64,000 nt of DNA from Leptobrachium leishanense. Its lineage: Eukaryota; Chordata; Amphibia; Anura; Megophryidae. Position numbers and translations under genes: made by a program. The notes under the pieces are model-generated. The model had not been told where the DNA came from, made no database searches, and saw nothing but the letters and a program-made list of their open reading frames with translations. Below are positions 48,001 to 53,977 of the stretch, in pieces (within the stretch, counting starts at the first letter, position 1; every line of letters starts with the position of its first letter). The DNA is taken from NCBI GenBank assembly GCA_009667805.1, contig CM019063.1, positions 196,892,954 to 196,956,953 of the forward strand. Reading direction: 5' to 3'.

Positions 48001-51000
48001 TCATGGTGTCTAGGACCCTGTGGTGAATGCTGAATTATTATTATTTATTCTTTCTTTATAAAGCGCCAGCATATTCCGCAGCGCTGTACAATAAGCACAG
48101 TATAGACAGGGTTACAATACATTGAACAACATTTGACAAACAGTACAGGAGGAGATGAGGGCCCTATTCCCGTAGGAACTCACAATCTGGGAGGGTTGGG
48201 GTTGGAAACAGGAGGAGAGGACTGTAAGGTTAGAGTGATTGATTGCGTCAGTGTTGGGTGGTAGGCTTCCCTAAATAGGAACGTTTTAAGGGAGCGTTTG
48301 AAGGAAGAGAAGTTAGGGGAAAGTCTGACAGTACGAGGGAGAGCGTTCCAGAGAGTGGGGGCTGCGCGTGATAAATCCTGCAGTCTATCATGGGAAGAGG
48401 TGATGCGGTGATAAGCTAGGCACAGGTCACTGTATTTGGTGATTAGTGAGGACAGGTAGTGGGGAGCTGAGTTAGTGAGGGTTTTGTAGGTAAGGATAAG
48501 GATTTTGAACTTAATTCTGCAGTGGATGGGGAGCCAGTGAAGGGACTCGCAGAGACAGAGCGGCGGGTGAGGTGAATTAGTCTGGCGGAGGCGTTCAGGA
48601 TGGATTGTAGGGGGGAGAGGCGGGACAGAGGGAGGCCAGATAAGAGATTATTGCAATAGTCGAGTCGGGAGATTACCAGGGCGTGTATGAGTTTTGTGGC
48701 GACAGCGGTAAGAAATGGCCGAATTCTGGAAATATTACAGTTGGTATCGGCAGGAGGAGGAAAGAGACTTGATGTGGGGGATGAAGGAAAGAGCAGAGTC
48801 AAGTGTAACTCCAAGACAGCAAACTTGGTTTGACCATAGTCAGTGAATTGAACTTGCCAAAGAGCACTGAAATCTGTCATTTCAGTGCACTCTGAATAAC
48901 CCCTTAAAGCTTGGCCAATGTCTAAGATTTGTGACATTGGCCCATTTTCTTCCCTGAAGTGCATGGTTAAATCTTGTGAATTTCAATAACTTGCATTGAC
49001 TGTAGAACATGGTCGTACTTTGTATCCTGGGTTCATTGAGCAAAAAATGGGACAGTGGGAATTTAAATATTAACAAACCCCTATCCCTTTAGGTTTAAAA
49101 TGTTTTGTCCTATGATCTTCCAAAGATCAGCTTACAGCCTGGCACCATGACAACTTCCTTTTTTGCATGGAGAAGCATTATGGGGTTGGCTGAATTGTAG
49201 TGCAGTCCAGACTCGTGCTGATATTTCATTGACGGGTTTTAATTTTAGTCCCAGATGCAGGGGAGACTGCTTTAAAGCAGGGAATCTCAAACCCTGCCCC
49301 AGATGTTGATTCTTGGGCTATTTTTTTTTTTTTTTTAATCCAAATAATTCTGGGACTTTTAGGTAATCATCTGGGGGGCAGAGTTTGAGATGCCTGATTT
49401 AAAGGATTCACTGTATATAGGCAGTGAGGCCTTTTCCAAAACTATGACCAGTCAACTTGACACTTAAGCCACCAGGAACACTTAATAGGAAATGCTAAAA
49501 TGTTAACTTTAAAGGCTGCAAAGAGGACTAAAATCCAGTGGTACCACCCCTTCAAATTGATTAAAGTAAATGTGAACATTTTGCCTACATGCAAAACTTT
49601 TACTGGATAATACATAAAAATGACAGAATTCCTATAATGCATGCTTTTCCATACTGATGGCAACAATTTTCAAGAAATTGATCAGTGATTTACAATATAC
49701 TGTAGGAAAATCTCTTCCATGCAGTAAGTACATCTCTTCTGTCTTTGAATTTACCCCTTGCAACACATGAGTGGTGCATACTACGGTGAAGCCATTCACT
49801 GATTTGTCTGACTTCCTGCAGGGAAGAAACCTGCAGGGTTATTCAAAGAATCAAAGTTGCCACACATTCAGTGACTTTTTGTCCTCCGATTTGGCAACCC
49901 TGCAGTGTATTCAGGCACTACAGGGCCATCGTAGTGCAGGGAAAAGCCGCCAAAGACCTGCCAAACACTCCCCGCAAAACCCAGCGAATGCACACTGAAA
50001 ACCCGCAAAAACACCTGGATTAACCCCGCCAAACACGACTGAGAAACCCAAGCAGGAGCTGATCACGGCCACCAGAAACACCGGACAAATGGAAGGATAA
50101 ACAGTACGCTTGAATGTTTGAAAAGTGAAACGCTGTTTACAAAAAACTACAGCAGGAAAGTGTCTGGAATTTGCATGAGGTCTGACAATAAAAAGTGCCG
50201 TTATAGAAAAGGGTTAAGATCCTAAAAAATCTAAATCTTTACTGCAGAATATTCTATTAAACGGTTTAGATACTAGGTGGAAAGCCTGCCCAGAGGGCAG
50301 TCTATGGACGTGAATTCTGAGCTGGCATAAACAATAGTTTTTCAATGTCCTATCCAAGAGTATCTCTCTAAATACGTTTGTAATGCGTCCATCGCCATCC
50401 CATCCGCAACAGGAGGGCCAACTGAGCAGCTGTGATGGGTGGGCGCACAGCTGACGGCGCATTACAAAGGTATTTATATATTAGAGCAGGTTCCTCTTCC
50501 CTCTTAGATTGTAAGGTCACGGGAACCAGACCCTCAGATTGTAAGCTCGTGGGGCTTGGGCAGATTTTTTTTTTTTTTGTAGCGTATACATTATGCGTAT
50601 ATTTAATGGCATGTGGTATGCATGGCATGGCAGGCTAGTATTTAGGCAGACTAATGTGCATGGCAGACTGGTAATGTGGCTGGCAGACCGGGCACCAAGG
50701 AGATAAACAAATCCAATACATTGGAGGCGCTGTGCGCCTCTGCAATGGATTGGATTTGTTTTGTCCCTCACGCATGCCAGCTGTGCGCCTGCCACAGCCG
50801 TTTGGATGCGCACACAGCCAACCACCGCAGGTTGCGCACACATGCGCAGTCCATTTTTTTGGGCGACGGACACGCCGGAGCTTATTGTATTATGATATAG
50901 ATTGAATTAAAATGAATATTTTTAACATTTGAAGCCTATGGGATTCGCCTGTGTAAATCTGCTGCATGAAGCCACTGAATAGCAGGGCAATTCAACTTTT

Positions 51001-53977
51001 CACTGCTGGGTTTTTGTTCTCTGAATAGCCGAAGCTATGGGGATTGCACTGCATGTGCAGGAAATTGGCCAACATTGGCAAATTGCCTGCTCTCAAATAG
51101 CCGAATGGCCAAGAAAGATAACCGAGCGCTGATTTTCAGTTACCTTTCGGCAGCCATTCAGATCTGTTTGAATAACCCTGGTCTTCAGAGAATTGATCTC
51201 TCCATTTTTAGTGAGGGGATTTCCCCTGTAATCTAGAACTCTTATGCTGCAAGAATCTTTTAATCCGTTTCCTCCTGCAGTAAAGCAACTTCAAAAAATG
51301 TTGCAAGAACTATTGAACTTTTATAAAATGTGGAAATAATTTTAGCTGAGCAGGTTCTGGGTTTTGTATGAATTTAGGTACTTGGTATGCCACAGCCAGG
51401 GAAACTTAATTTTATTTTCTTACATTACTGCACACTCCACCTGCAATTTTACAACATATCCCTGGCCAGTCTCCCTAATTAAAACTTGCCATCAGTTAAG
51501 GACTACATACCATTCTGCTTAACCAGTAGGTAGAACAGAGTTAATCCTGCCTACTCAGCATAGAGGTCAATATGAACATGAGCATTTTCTTTTCTACTCT
51601 GCATAGAGAGCATTCTACTGGAGTATTGGCATACTTTTTTTTTTTTTTTTTATTCTTTCACTGTTGCAATTCTCCACCATTCTCTGCTGTCCAGGTGATC
51701 TGTCATTCCGCGTATAGCCAATGAGGGCAGCTGGACATTGACTCAAGGATGACCATTTTCTAACTCTCAAATGGCAAAACTGAAGACCCAGAAATCCATA
51801 TAGTGGTGGTTCTCAACCTTTCACTTGCAACATTTTCCCTAAATTGTAGGGATGTGCAATTAGTTTCATACAGATTCGTTTTTTTCCTACGAAATTTTCA
51901 ATTTTTGTGCGGGCATTTTTAATCCGAAGTTTCAGATCGCTTCGAAATTTCAGCTCAAATTTCAAATTGATAAAAAAAATGTTTAAGGTCCTAAATCTAC
52001 TTTTTACTGCAGAATATTCTAAGCAATGGTTTATTAGATATTGAATGAAAACTGGAATTTTAACATTGAAGCCTATGGGATACAACATTTCCCACACTAT
52101 TGCATTTGAAATCAAATTTCCAATCACTATAGCAACAAATTATTAATTTACAATACAAGTAATAGTGAAATTAAATTAGTTTCATGAAGTCCTTTTGACT
52201 AATTTGACTAAAGTACAAAATCCATGACCCAGCTTAATATTTAATAGGGATGTGCATTTCGATTCGGACTTTTTTTTTTCACAATTCGGGCCGATTTTCA
52301 GTGCTTTGGATTCATCCGATGTTCTGGATCGGCACTGAGATACACAGCATCCGAAATCTTTTCCAAAACAAAATTTCATTTCGTATGAATGAAATTTGTA
52401 AAATCGCATCCTTTTCATTCCATTCATGATTTCAGTTTCGTTTCAGACATATTTTTCAGTTCCATTGCTGATTTCGTATCGTTTCGATCAATTCAATAGT
52501 TACTTGATATTCATTTGATAGTTCATTTCAAGTTCGATAGTTGCAGCATATGAATCCTCACACTGCCGGGCAGCACCTCTACAGTAGTGATAGGCCGAAC
52601 ATCCCCGTGTTCGGCTTGCATTCGAACGCTAACTTTTGAAAAAGTTTGCATTCAAACTCAATGCAAGTCTATGGCGCTCAAGTTTGAATTTTAAAGTGCC
52701 CTCCAAGAGGGCATATATGCAAGATATTGGCCATAAAAGGTGTATGGGGTCTGGGTACTGCCCTGGGGGACAGGAAACAATGAAAAGTAAATTTTTTTTA
52801 AAACACATGTGCACCGATTTGGATATCAAATTTGAAATGAACTATGAAATGGATATCCATTTGATGGTTCATTTTCAAATGTTAAAGGTGTGGGAAATGC
52901 TTCACCCATAGGCTTCAATGTTAAAAATATTCCTGTTTTTAATTAAATATCTAACTTCTATTCTGCAGTAAAGAATCTTTGATTTATTTTTGGATCTTTT
53001 GAGAATTTAAAATTTATCAAACGGTCTGACATTAACACCCGGGGGGAGAGGAACTAAACAATTTTTAGTGATGCACATCTCTACTAAATTGTACCATGTA
53101 AAAAACATCTGCTAGAAGGAACAGCAACTTTACATGACCCATTAAATACTTGACATTTCATGCCTGTCTCATGCAGCAGGACAGGATGACAGACATATGG
53201 CTCTGCCTGCACACCATGGCTATGGAGCCTATAACAAGCTGTCCATTTTATTCATACTCCCTTGAATGTTCCCCAGTATTGGAAATTCCTAATGTCCAGC
53301 AAAGTGGATCTATCAAAATCCAGATGGAGTCCCAATCATGGTTTCATCCCGTCTTTGTTATGGCTGCTGCCTCACACCTAGGATACTTCCTAAGGCCCAG
53401 AGGAAGGTGCTCCTTTTGGGCCTACATCTTTAAACCTACAATTAGGTCTGGTCTAGTCTTGGTCTTTGCTCAGACTTGCAAGTACTAATTTCAGTGGTTT
53501 TAAACCTAAACTGAGCTTTGAATTTAAAATAAATCATCTGACACCTGAATCCACCAGTCTGTTACGGTTTCCCTACAAACTCATACAGCCACTGTGTATT
53601 CAGTTTTTTTTTTTTTTTTTTTTTTTTCTACAACTGGTAGTACTAGCAAAATTTACAGGTTTGAACTAGTGCCCCTGTATTGTCACTTTAGCAATTCTAA
53701 TTCATGGCATGAACACTATTACAAGGCATGCTTTTTCTTACAGGTATCTCTGACATTCAGTGACTTTGAACTTGAACCAATGAACAACCAGAAGTGCTCC
53801 TATGATTATGTTTCTGTTTATGATGGGCTAGATGACAGCTCTTCACTGCTGGGAAAGTTTTGTGGTACCAACTACACAAGCCCCATTACATCAACTGGAC
53901 ACACAATGTATATTGAATTTGTCACTGATAAAACTATCCAGTTGAGAGGGTTCCGGGCATCTTACACCATTCAGTGA
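11914..53977 (+). CDS. astl2-like: Astacin-family (M12A) metalloendopeptidase-like protein with two CUB domains, UVS.2/hatching-enzyme type, E-to-Q in the zinc motif (13 exons)
   Basis: Joined exons: 11914-12006, 12306-12333, 13417-13461, 14620-14679, 18258-18395, 18475-18592, 26552-26730, 29325-29403, 38536-38663, 39091-39206, 41111-41336, 41654-41769, 53744-53977. All junctions are GT-AG, and the phases agree over 1,560 nt (519 residues). Layout: Leu-rich signal peptide (about 1-23); acidic propeptide with SDI (Asp85, the probable aspartate switch, normally GD); protease domain about 94-289; CUB1 about 292-403; CUB2 about 406-519. This is the domain order of amphibian UVS.2 and hatching proteases, secreted enzymes that soften egg envelopes. 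The zinc motif reads H190-Q191-I-Q-H194-S-L-G-F-V-H200-E. Zinc ligands, Met-turn SVMHY (Met243, Tyr245) and domain cysteines (141, 162, 182, 289) are kept, but the catalytic Glu is Gln. Engineered E-to-Q in astacin abolishes activity, so a pseudoprotease is inferred. No other gene breaks are seen. The symbol is by family resemblance only. Confidence 0.85.
12306..12333 (+). CDS. Astacin-like gene exon 2: 28-nt propeptide microexon
   Basis: It follows a long T tract and TAAG acceptor and ends TCAT|GTAAGT. It encodes DLQPELAKS and enters in phase 0, leaving one base. Its tiny size makes it less certain than the later exons, but it is needed to link exon 1 to exon 3 in frame. Confidence 0.6.
12786..13006 (+). 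repeat. Short element with GGGTGACCATAT / GTCACCC ends
   Basis: The ends are short imperfect inverted repeats (GGGTGACCATA and ATACGGTCACCC). The interior is related to 10940-11215. It sits in intron 2 and is probably a small MITE. Confidence 0.5.
13417..13461 (+). CDS. Astacin-like gene exon 3: 45-nt propeptide exon
   Basis: The acceptor is TTTTAG and the donor is ATG|GTAGGG. It encodes the acidic [14 protein letters not shown] and is phase 1 at both sides. Confidence 0.6.
13954..14252 (+). mobile_element. Short MITE, CAGAGGCGTAGC-type end
   Basis: It begins CAGAGGCGTAGCTAGAAACC and ends near GCAGTTACACCCCCTG, an imperfect inverted terminus of the kind seen in many vertebrate hAT MITEs. 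It contains a (C)n run and GT/AT simple repeats. The flanks do not give a clean 8-bp duplication. Confidence 0.5.
14620..14679 (+). CDS. Astacin-like gene exon 4: propeptide with ANK motif
   Basis: The acceptor is AACTACAG and the donor is AAAA|GTAAGA. It encodes [20 protein letters not shown]. The DVF...ANK pattern is the usual end of the propeptide in amphibian and fish hatching-type astacins. Phase 1 at both sides. Confidence 0.75.
15469..15875 (+). mobile_element. Harbinger-like MITE, GGCTAGGGTCAGA termini, copy 1
   Basis: The inverted ends are GGCTAGGGTCAGA and TCTGACCCTAGCC. The 3-bp target duplication TAA lies at 15466-15468 and 15876-15878. The interior is unusually CpG-rich for this AT-rich locus and has no ORF. 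TWA duplications are typical of PIF/Harbinger elements. It lies in intron 4. Confidence 0.75.
16555..16776 (-). repeat. Fragment of the TTAACC-ended hairpin element family
   Basis: On the - strand it starts TTAACCTCTTGGCCGC and contains the GGAGGACAT-rich hairpin and the CTGACATCTAGGATGTCAG-like palindrome. Both are shared with the elements at 26908 and 30046. Confidence 0.4.
17200..17640 (-). repeat. Possible diverged Harbinger-like MITE
   Basis: The right end, read on the - strand, is TAAGGCCCGCGTCAGACGAA, which resembles the GGCTAGGGTCAGA family. CpG content is raised. A matching left end was not found, so the boundary is a guess. Confidence 0.3.
18258..18395 (+). CDS. Astacin-like gene exon 5: aspartate-switch region and start of the protease domain
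   Basis: It encodes [16 protein letters not shown] followed by [18 protein letters not shown], the N-terminal part of the astacin domain (family pattern GDI..GRS..C..C.WPKS..G.V.VPY). The usual Gly before the switch Asp is Ser. Acceptor CATTACAG, donor TACA|GTGAGT, phase 1 at both sides. Confidence 0.9.
18475..18592 (+). CDS. Astacin-like gene exon 6: protease domain
   Basis: Only a 79-bp intron separates it from exon 5. It encodes [20 protein letters not shown], the helix and CxRF block of astacins, ending ENGG. Acceptor TTATGCAG, donor GG|GTAAAT, leaving two bases. Confidence 0.9.
18593..19503. other. Unassigned intron 6 sequence
   Basis: No domain-bearing reading frame or clear repeat was recognised. 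A C run lies at 19339-19356. Confidence 0.3.
19650..20405 (-). mobile_element. CR1-like LINE 3' fragment (reverse transcriptase C terminus)
   Basis: On the - strand it encodes [42 protein letters not shown] and later [19 protein letters not shown]. These are the C-terminal blocks of CR1/Rex-like LINE reverse transcriptases. It is 5'-truncated, with its 3' end towards 19650. The same 3' region is inserted in the hAT transposase at 62227-62712 and in part at 41450. Confidence 0.7.
21331..22899 (+). mobile_element. hAT-type non-autonomous element, TAGACATGTGCA termini, copy 2
   Basis: It has the same termini and body as 7755-9496 but is 1,569 bp long. The 8-bp target duplication GTGCAATG lies at 21323-21330 and 22900-22907. 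Much of the length difference comes from the minisatellite, which has about three units here against about seven there. Confidence 0.9.
21795..21960 (+). repeat. Minisatellite of about 46 bp, short allele, in hAT copy 2
   Basis: It has about three units of the CTCTCTGTATAATGTA...CCTGCATTAATTAA repeat. Confidence 0.7.
23440..24102 (-). repeat. Terminal region of the TAGGGATGAGC hAT family with two satellite-like units
   Basis: The - strand shares with 59199-60000 the GCCCTCCAAGAGGGCATA hairpin block, the GTGCCCTGGGGACAGGAAAC block and the TAACCCCTGTGGTATTGTGG repeat units. It is present here in reverse orientation and without any transposase. Confidence 0.7.
24111..25245. other. Unassigned intron 6 sequence
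   Basis: Only C and T homopolymer runs (24247-24260, 24775-24794) stand out. No domain-bearing frame was recognised. Confidence 0.3.
25250..25985 (+). mobile_element. L2-like LINE 3' fragment
   Basis: It encodes [20 protein letters not shown] and ends TTGTAAAGCGCTGCAGAAAC followed by ATTGGCGCTATAAA, the same thumb block and 3' end as the L2 element at 341-3863. It is older and more diverged, and it is 5'-truncated. Confidence 0.75.
26552..26730 (+). CDS. Astacin-like gene exon 7: zinc-binding motif with Gln for catalytic Glu
   Basis: It encodes [14 protein letters not shown] followed by the zinc motif [15 protein letters not shown] and then [15 protein letters not shown]. The codon at 26640-26642 is CAG (Gln), where astacins have GAG or GAA (Glu). 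All three zinc histidines, the glycine and the Glu after the third His are present. Acceptor CCCTCAG, donor CCAG|GTAATG. Confidence 0.9.
26908..27080 (+). repeat. Fragment of the TTAACCACTTC-ended hairpin element family
   Basis: It starts TTAACCACTTCACTGC, as does the complete element at 30042, and carries the GAGGACACGCTGAGCATGTC and CTGACATCTTGGATGTCAG blocks. The right end was not found. Confidence 0.5.
27465..28440 (+). mobile_element. LINE reverse-transcriptase relic
   Basis: [17 protein letters not shown] at 27480 contains the catalytic YADD. It is followed by [20 protein letters not shown] and [16 protein letters not shown], the order of a CR1/L2/Rex-type C terminus. Frameshifts and stops are frequent. 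The tail at 28370-28440 (CCATGTATCCTTCCTGGTAAAAT) also occurs at 29860. Confidence 0.65.
28533..28598. repeat. Large imperfect hairpin
   Basis: GGTTTCAAAGCTGCTCCT and AGTGCTTCACT are followed by a 3-base loop and their near-complements, ending GGAAACC. GTTCGCAGTA repeats directly on both sides (about 28523 and 28603), as a target duplication would. It may be a minimal fold-back element. Confidence 0.5.
29325..29403 (+). CDS. Astacin-like gene exon 8: Met-turn
   Basis: It encodes [20 protein letters not shown] followed by Tyr-Pro. SVMHY holds the Met-turn methionine and the zinc-site tyrosine of astacins. It has a poly-T plus TTAG acceptor and a TAT|GTAAGT donor. Confidence 0.9.
30046..31178 (+). 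mobile_element. TTAA-flanked non-autonomous element rich in hairpins
   Basis: It is flanked by TTAA (30042-30045 and 31179-31182), with ends CCACTTCAATGC and a partly matching GCAGCGAAAGGG. TTAA target sites are used by piggyBac and Kolobok elements. Long palindromes follow one another: CCATTTGGAAGGGCA (about 30355-30392), AGGACTGGCGTCATCGTGC with a 3-nt loop (about 30510-30552), and a stem of about 36 bp with an AAT loop (about 30563-30640). It has no ORF. Confidence 0.7.
31634..31680 (-). ncRNA. Hammerhead-ribozyme-like motif in the Penelope-like arm
   Basis: On the - strand the order is CTGATGA (complement of 31667-31673), a stem-loop CCAG-TCAGA-CTGG (31651-31666), GAAA (31647-31650), then CGTGTTGAGGAC. 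These are the conserved core of a hammerhead ribozyme with stem II. Stem I pairing looks poor and stem III would be very short, as is common in Penelope-like elements. The copy in the other arm (37160-37190) has lost core bases. Activity is not claimed. Confidence 0.55.
32056..34400. other. Uncharacterised insert in the Penelope-like element, possibly LTR-derived
   Basis: No reading frame shows a domain. A purine tract (AAAGGGGGG near 33270) followed within a few bases by TG, and an AATAAA at 34013, suggest remnants of an LTR. No target duplication or matching second LTR was found. Confidence 0.25.
34411..35882. repeat. Possible LTR-like sequence
   Basis: It begins TGTCATGCCCCAGG and ends GACACAACA, a loose TG...CA frame. 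A tandem duplication of about 105 bp (TATCTAGTTCTGTCTT...CTGCAGTGTGCT...ATTCAT) lies at 35545-35715. No flanking duplication was found, so the LTR reading is weak. Confidence 0.3.
35175..35195. repeat. (TA)n microsatellite
   Basis: About ten TA units. Confidence 0.9.
35980..36800 (-). pseudogene. Penelope-like reverse transcriptase, partial and frameshifted
   Basis: On the - strand [15 protein letters not shown] matches the catalytic D-x-SLY-N block specific to Penelope-like reverse transcriptases. It is followed by a degraded [15 protein letters not shown] region. Further along, [19 protein letters not shown] and the thumb or linker part lie at 36261-35995. The 5' part is cut off at the right arm. 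No GIY-YIG endonuclease follows here, since other DNA occupies 32056-35980. Stops and frameshifts show it is dead. Confidence 0.7.
36805..37840 (+). mobile_element. Penelope-like element: right terminal arm, inverted copy
   Basis: It is the reverse complement of the left arm, starting with the shared block CAGTAAAAGGACAT and ending in GTGTAGCGCCACACAAAGGA. A segment of about 40 bp (AAAGCTATAACAA...GAACTCTAAG, 37674-37710) is flipped relative to the left arm. The ribozyme-like core at 37160-37190 is degraded (CTGAAGCC, and the GAAA is lost). Confidence 0.6.
38110..38345 (-). repeat. Old L2-like LINE 3' end
   Basis: GTAGCGCTGTACAATGGG and CCTGCCCAAGAGCTTGCAAT correspond, reversed, to the 3' end of L2-like elements. 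It is strongly diverged and lies in intron 8. Confidence 0.5.
38536..38663 (+). CDS. Astacin-like gene exon 9: end of the protease domain
   Basis: It encodes [20 protein letters not shown] followed by Cys289, the canonical end of the astacin domain. It is separated from exon 8 by a 9.1-kb intron filled with Penelope-like and LTR-like DNA. Acceptor TTTTGTAG, donor GTG|GTGAGT. Confidence 0.9.
39091..39206 (+). CDS. Astacin-like gene exon 10: first half of CUB1
   Basis: It starts [20 protein letters not shown], followed by [17 protein letters not shown]. This is the typical CUB start (C...GT..S.NYP..YP.N..C.W.I), where CUB domains mediate protein contacts outside the cell. Donor GGGCAG|GTAATC in phase 0. 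Confidence 0.9.
40225..40440 (-). repeat. Old L2-like LINE 3' end
   Basis: AGGGCCCTATTCCCATGGGA and TTACAATCTAGGTGGG are the reversed forms of a block present in the L2 copies at 3700 and 48160. Confidence 0.55.
40480..41030 (-). mobile_element. Penelope-like element fragment with GIY-YIG endonuclease remnant
   Basis: On the - strand, [12 protein letters not shown], a short His-containing stretch and [13 protein letters not shown] match the GIY-YIG endonuclease tail of Penelope-like elements (YVGKT block). It is frameshifted. Together with the reverse transcriptase at 35980-36800 it shows two separate remnants of this class in neighbouring introns. Confidence 0.6.
41111..41336 (+). CDS. Astacin-like gene exon 11: second half of CUB1
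   Basis: It encodes [20 protein letters not shown], then QIFDG and GKTCG blocks and [19 protein letters not shown]. The split of the CUB domain into two exons with a phase-0 inner intron repeats in CUB2. Confidence 0.9.
41450..41576 (-). repeat. CR1-like LINE 3' end fragment
   Basis: It carries the CATCTAGTCTGCCCAATTAC block seen at 19697 and 62277. It lies in the 317-bp intron 11, immediately before exon 12. Confidence 0.75.
41654..41769 (+). CDS. Astacin-like gene exon 12: first half of CUB2
   Basis: It encodes [20 protein letters not shown], then [12 protein letters not shown], with an NFT glycosylation sequon. Acceptor TTTGCAG, donor AAG|GTATGA. It is followed by a 12-kb intron. Confidence 0.9.
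41815..42237 (+). repeat. Ty3/gypsy 5' LTR remnant
   Basis: It shares with 46590-46905 the blocks CACAGGCAATGCAGATCCT, TGGTTTCTCATTTCCT, CTTTTTACTAGCA and GAGTTCTGGTAGGGAACATG. The outer limits are approximate. Confidence 0.6.
42478..43090 (+). pseudogene. Ty3/gypsy gag remnant with CCHC zinc knuckle
   Basis: A CCHC pattern C-x2-C-x4-H-x4-C lies within the translated block [14 protein letters not shown] near 42938-42980. It is preceded by a gag-like stretch in several frames. Stops and frame changes prevent a continuous product. Confidence 0.6.
43510..44240 (+). pseudogene. Ty3/gypsy reverse transcriptase remnant
   Basis: It has an N-terminal [13 protein letters not shown] block (43525), then an inserted L2 tail. 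[13 protein letters not shown] block (43925) and a [10 protein letters not shown] block (43985, the YLDD site with Tyr to Val) follow. A connection block near 44100-44230 completes it. It is broken by frameshifts. Confidence 0.7.
43812..43865 (-). repeat. L2-like LINE 3' tip
   Basis: It is the reverse complement of the L2 3' tail (TTATAAAGCGCCAGCATATT and CCGCAGCGCT), inserted in the gypsy reverse-transcriptase remnant. Confidence 0.8.
44340..45063 (+). repeat. Solo LTR, 724 bp, with 5-bp target duplication
   Basis: It begins TGTGGCGGGATGG and ends CCATTCCGTGACA. The 5-bp direct repeat AGCCT flanks it at 44335-44339 and 45064-45068. The host sequence reads on from reverse transcriptase to RNase H across it, and an AATAAA lies near 44924. 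It arose by recombination between the two LTRs of a second retroelement. Confidence 0.8.
45064..45300 (+). pseudogene. Ty3/gypsy RNase H remnant
   Basis: AFTTALDT and VDASEIG blocks (45067-45140) are followed by a SRAEMNY block (45203). They match the start of RNase H after the solo LTR insertion point. It is broken by frameshifts. Confidence 0.65.
45640..46200 (+). pseudogene. Ty3/gypsy integrase remnant
   Basis: [34 protein letters not shown] and SSAYQ blocks (45715-45965) match the integrase core with its second Asp. A GFHPQS-type block lies at 46105. Several stops are present. Confidence 0.7.
46470..46590 (+). pseudogene. Chromodomain-like C terminus of the Ty3/gypsy polyprotein
   Basis: [20 protein letters not shown] resembles the W-x-GYGPEDRSW core of chromovirus chromodomains, which guide integration to particular chromatin. 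The reading frame here is short. Confidence 0.6.
46590..46905 (+). repeat. Ty3/gypsy 3' LTR remnant
   Basis: It matches the remnant at 41815-42237 in several ordered blocks. The two have diverged with indels, which indicates an old insertion. Confidence 0.6.
47093..47775 (+). mobile_element. hAT-type MITE, TAGGGATGTGC / GTGCACAAGTCTA ends
   Basis: It is 683 bp long. A perfect 8-bp target duplication CCAGATTT lies at 47085-47092 and 47776-47783. The ends are imperfect inverted repeats. The body is rich in TTCGG/CCGAA words and self-complementary. It has no transposase. Confidence 0.85.
48036..48832 (-). mobile_element. L2-like LINE 3' fragment
   Basis: It is about 0.8 kb, nearly the reverse complement of about 3030-3850 of the L2 at the left edge. 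It starts with the (AAT)n tail and ends with the [20 protein letters not shown] block. [20 protein letters not shown] is readable on the - strand. Confidence 0.85.
49834..51180 (-). mobile_element. CAGGGTTATCC-family element, inverted, with a 0.6-kb insert
   Basis: The ends are CAGGGTTATTCAAAGAATC (49834) and TGTTTGAATAACCCTG (to 51180). The right half is the reverse complement of the left half of the copy at 6744 (GAAGCCTATGGGATTC, GCTGATTTTCAG, GGCAATTCAACTTTTCACTGC blocks). The module is split at about 50272 and 50892 by unrelated DNA. Confidence 0.7.
50273..50892. repeat. Insert of about 0.6 kb with a long hairpin
   Basis: It interrupts the AAACGGTTTAGATA...GATTGAATTAAAA module. A hairpin of about 53 bp at 50708-50760 pairs ACAAATCCAATACATTG and GAGGCGC with GCGCCTC and CAATGGATTGGATTTGT around a TGT loop. 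GTAGCGTATACATTATGCG and T runs are also present. The class is unknown. Confidence 0.5.
51847..53083 (+). mobile_element. hAT-type fold-back element, TAGGGATGTGC / GATGCACATCTCTA ends
   Basis: It is 1,237 bp long. A perfect 8-bp target duplication CTAAATTG lies at 51839-51846 and 53084-53091. The arms (about 51990-52130 and 52850-53000) are inverted copies carrying the GAAGCCTATGGG and ATTTCCCACAC blocks. The centre holds a second TAGGGATGTGC end (52245) and a piece of the hAT terminal region (52585-52800), so it contains nested sequence. Confidence 0.8.
52585..52800 (+). repeat. hAT terminal fragment (TAGGGATGAGC family)
   Basis: It contains GATAGGCCGAACATCCCCG, GTGCCCTCCAAGAGGGCATA and CTGCCCTGGGGGACAGGAAA, matching 59199-59370. 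Confidence 0.7.
53744..53977 (+). CDS. Astacin-like gene exon 13: second half of CUB2 and stop codon
   Basis: It encodes [20 protein letters not shown], then [15 protein letters not shown] and a C-terminal FRASYTIQ, with TGA at 53975-53977. YDYVSVYDG matches the calcium-site region of CUB domains. Acceptor TTTCTTACAG. Confidence 0.9.
   Translation, partial: VSLTFSDFELEPMNNQKCSYDYVSVYDGLDDSSSLLGKFCGTNYTSPITSTGHTMYIEFVTDKTIQLRGFRASYTIQ

Larger units (their letters stand above)
46960..48900. repeat. Old CAGGGTTATCC-family element broken by a hAT copy and an L2 fragment
   Basis: The left part (GGCTATTCAAAAAGTTGCAA, 46977) and the right part (CACTCTGAATAACCCC, near 48888) resemble the family termini. 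TAGGACCCTGTGGTGAATGC (48011) is its inner block. This is a reconstruction from scattered blocks. Confidence 0.35.
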
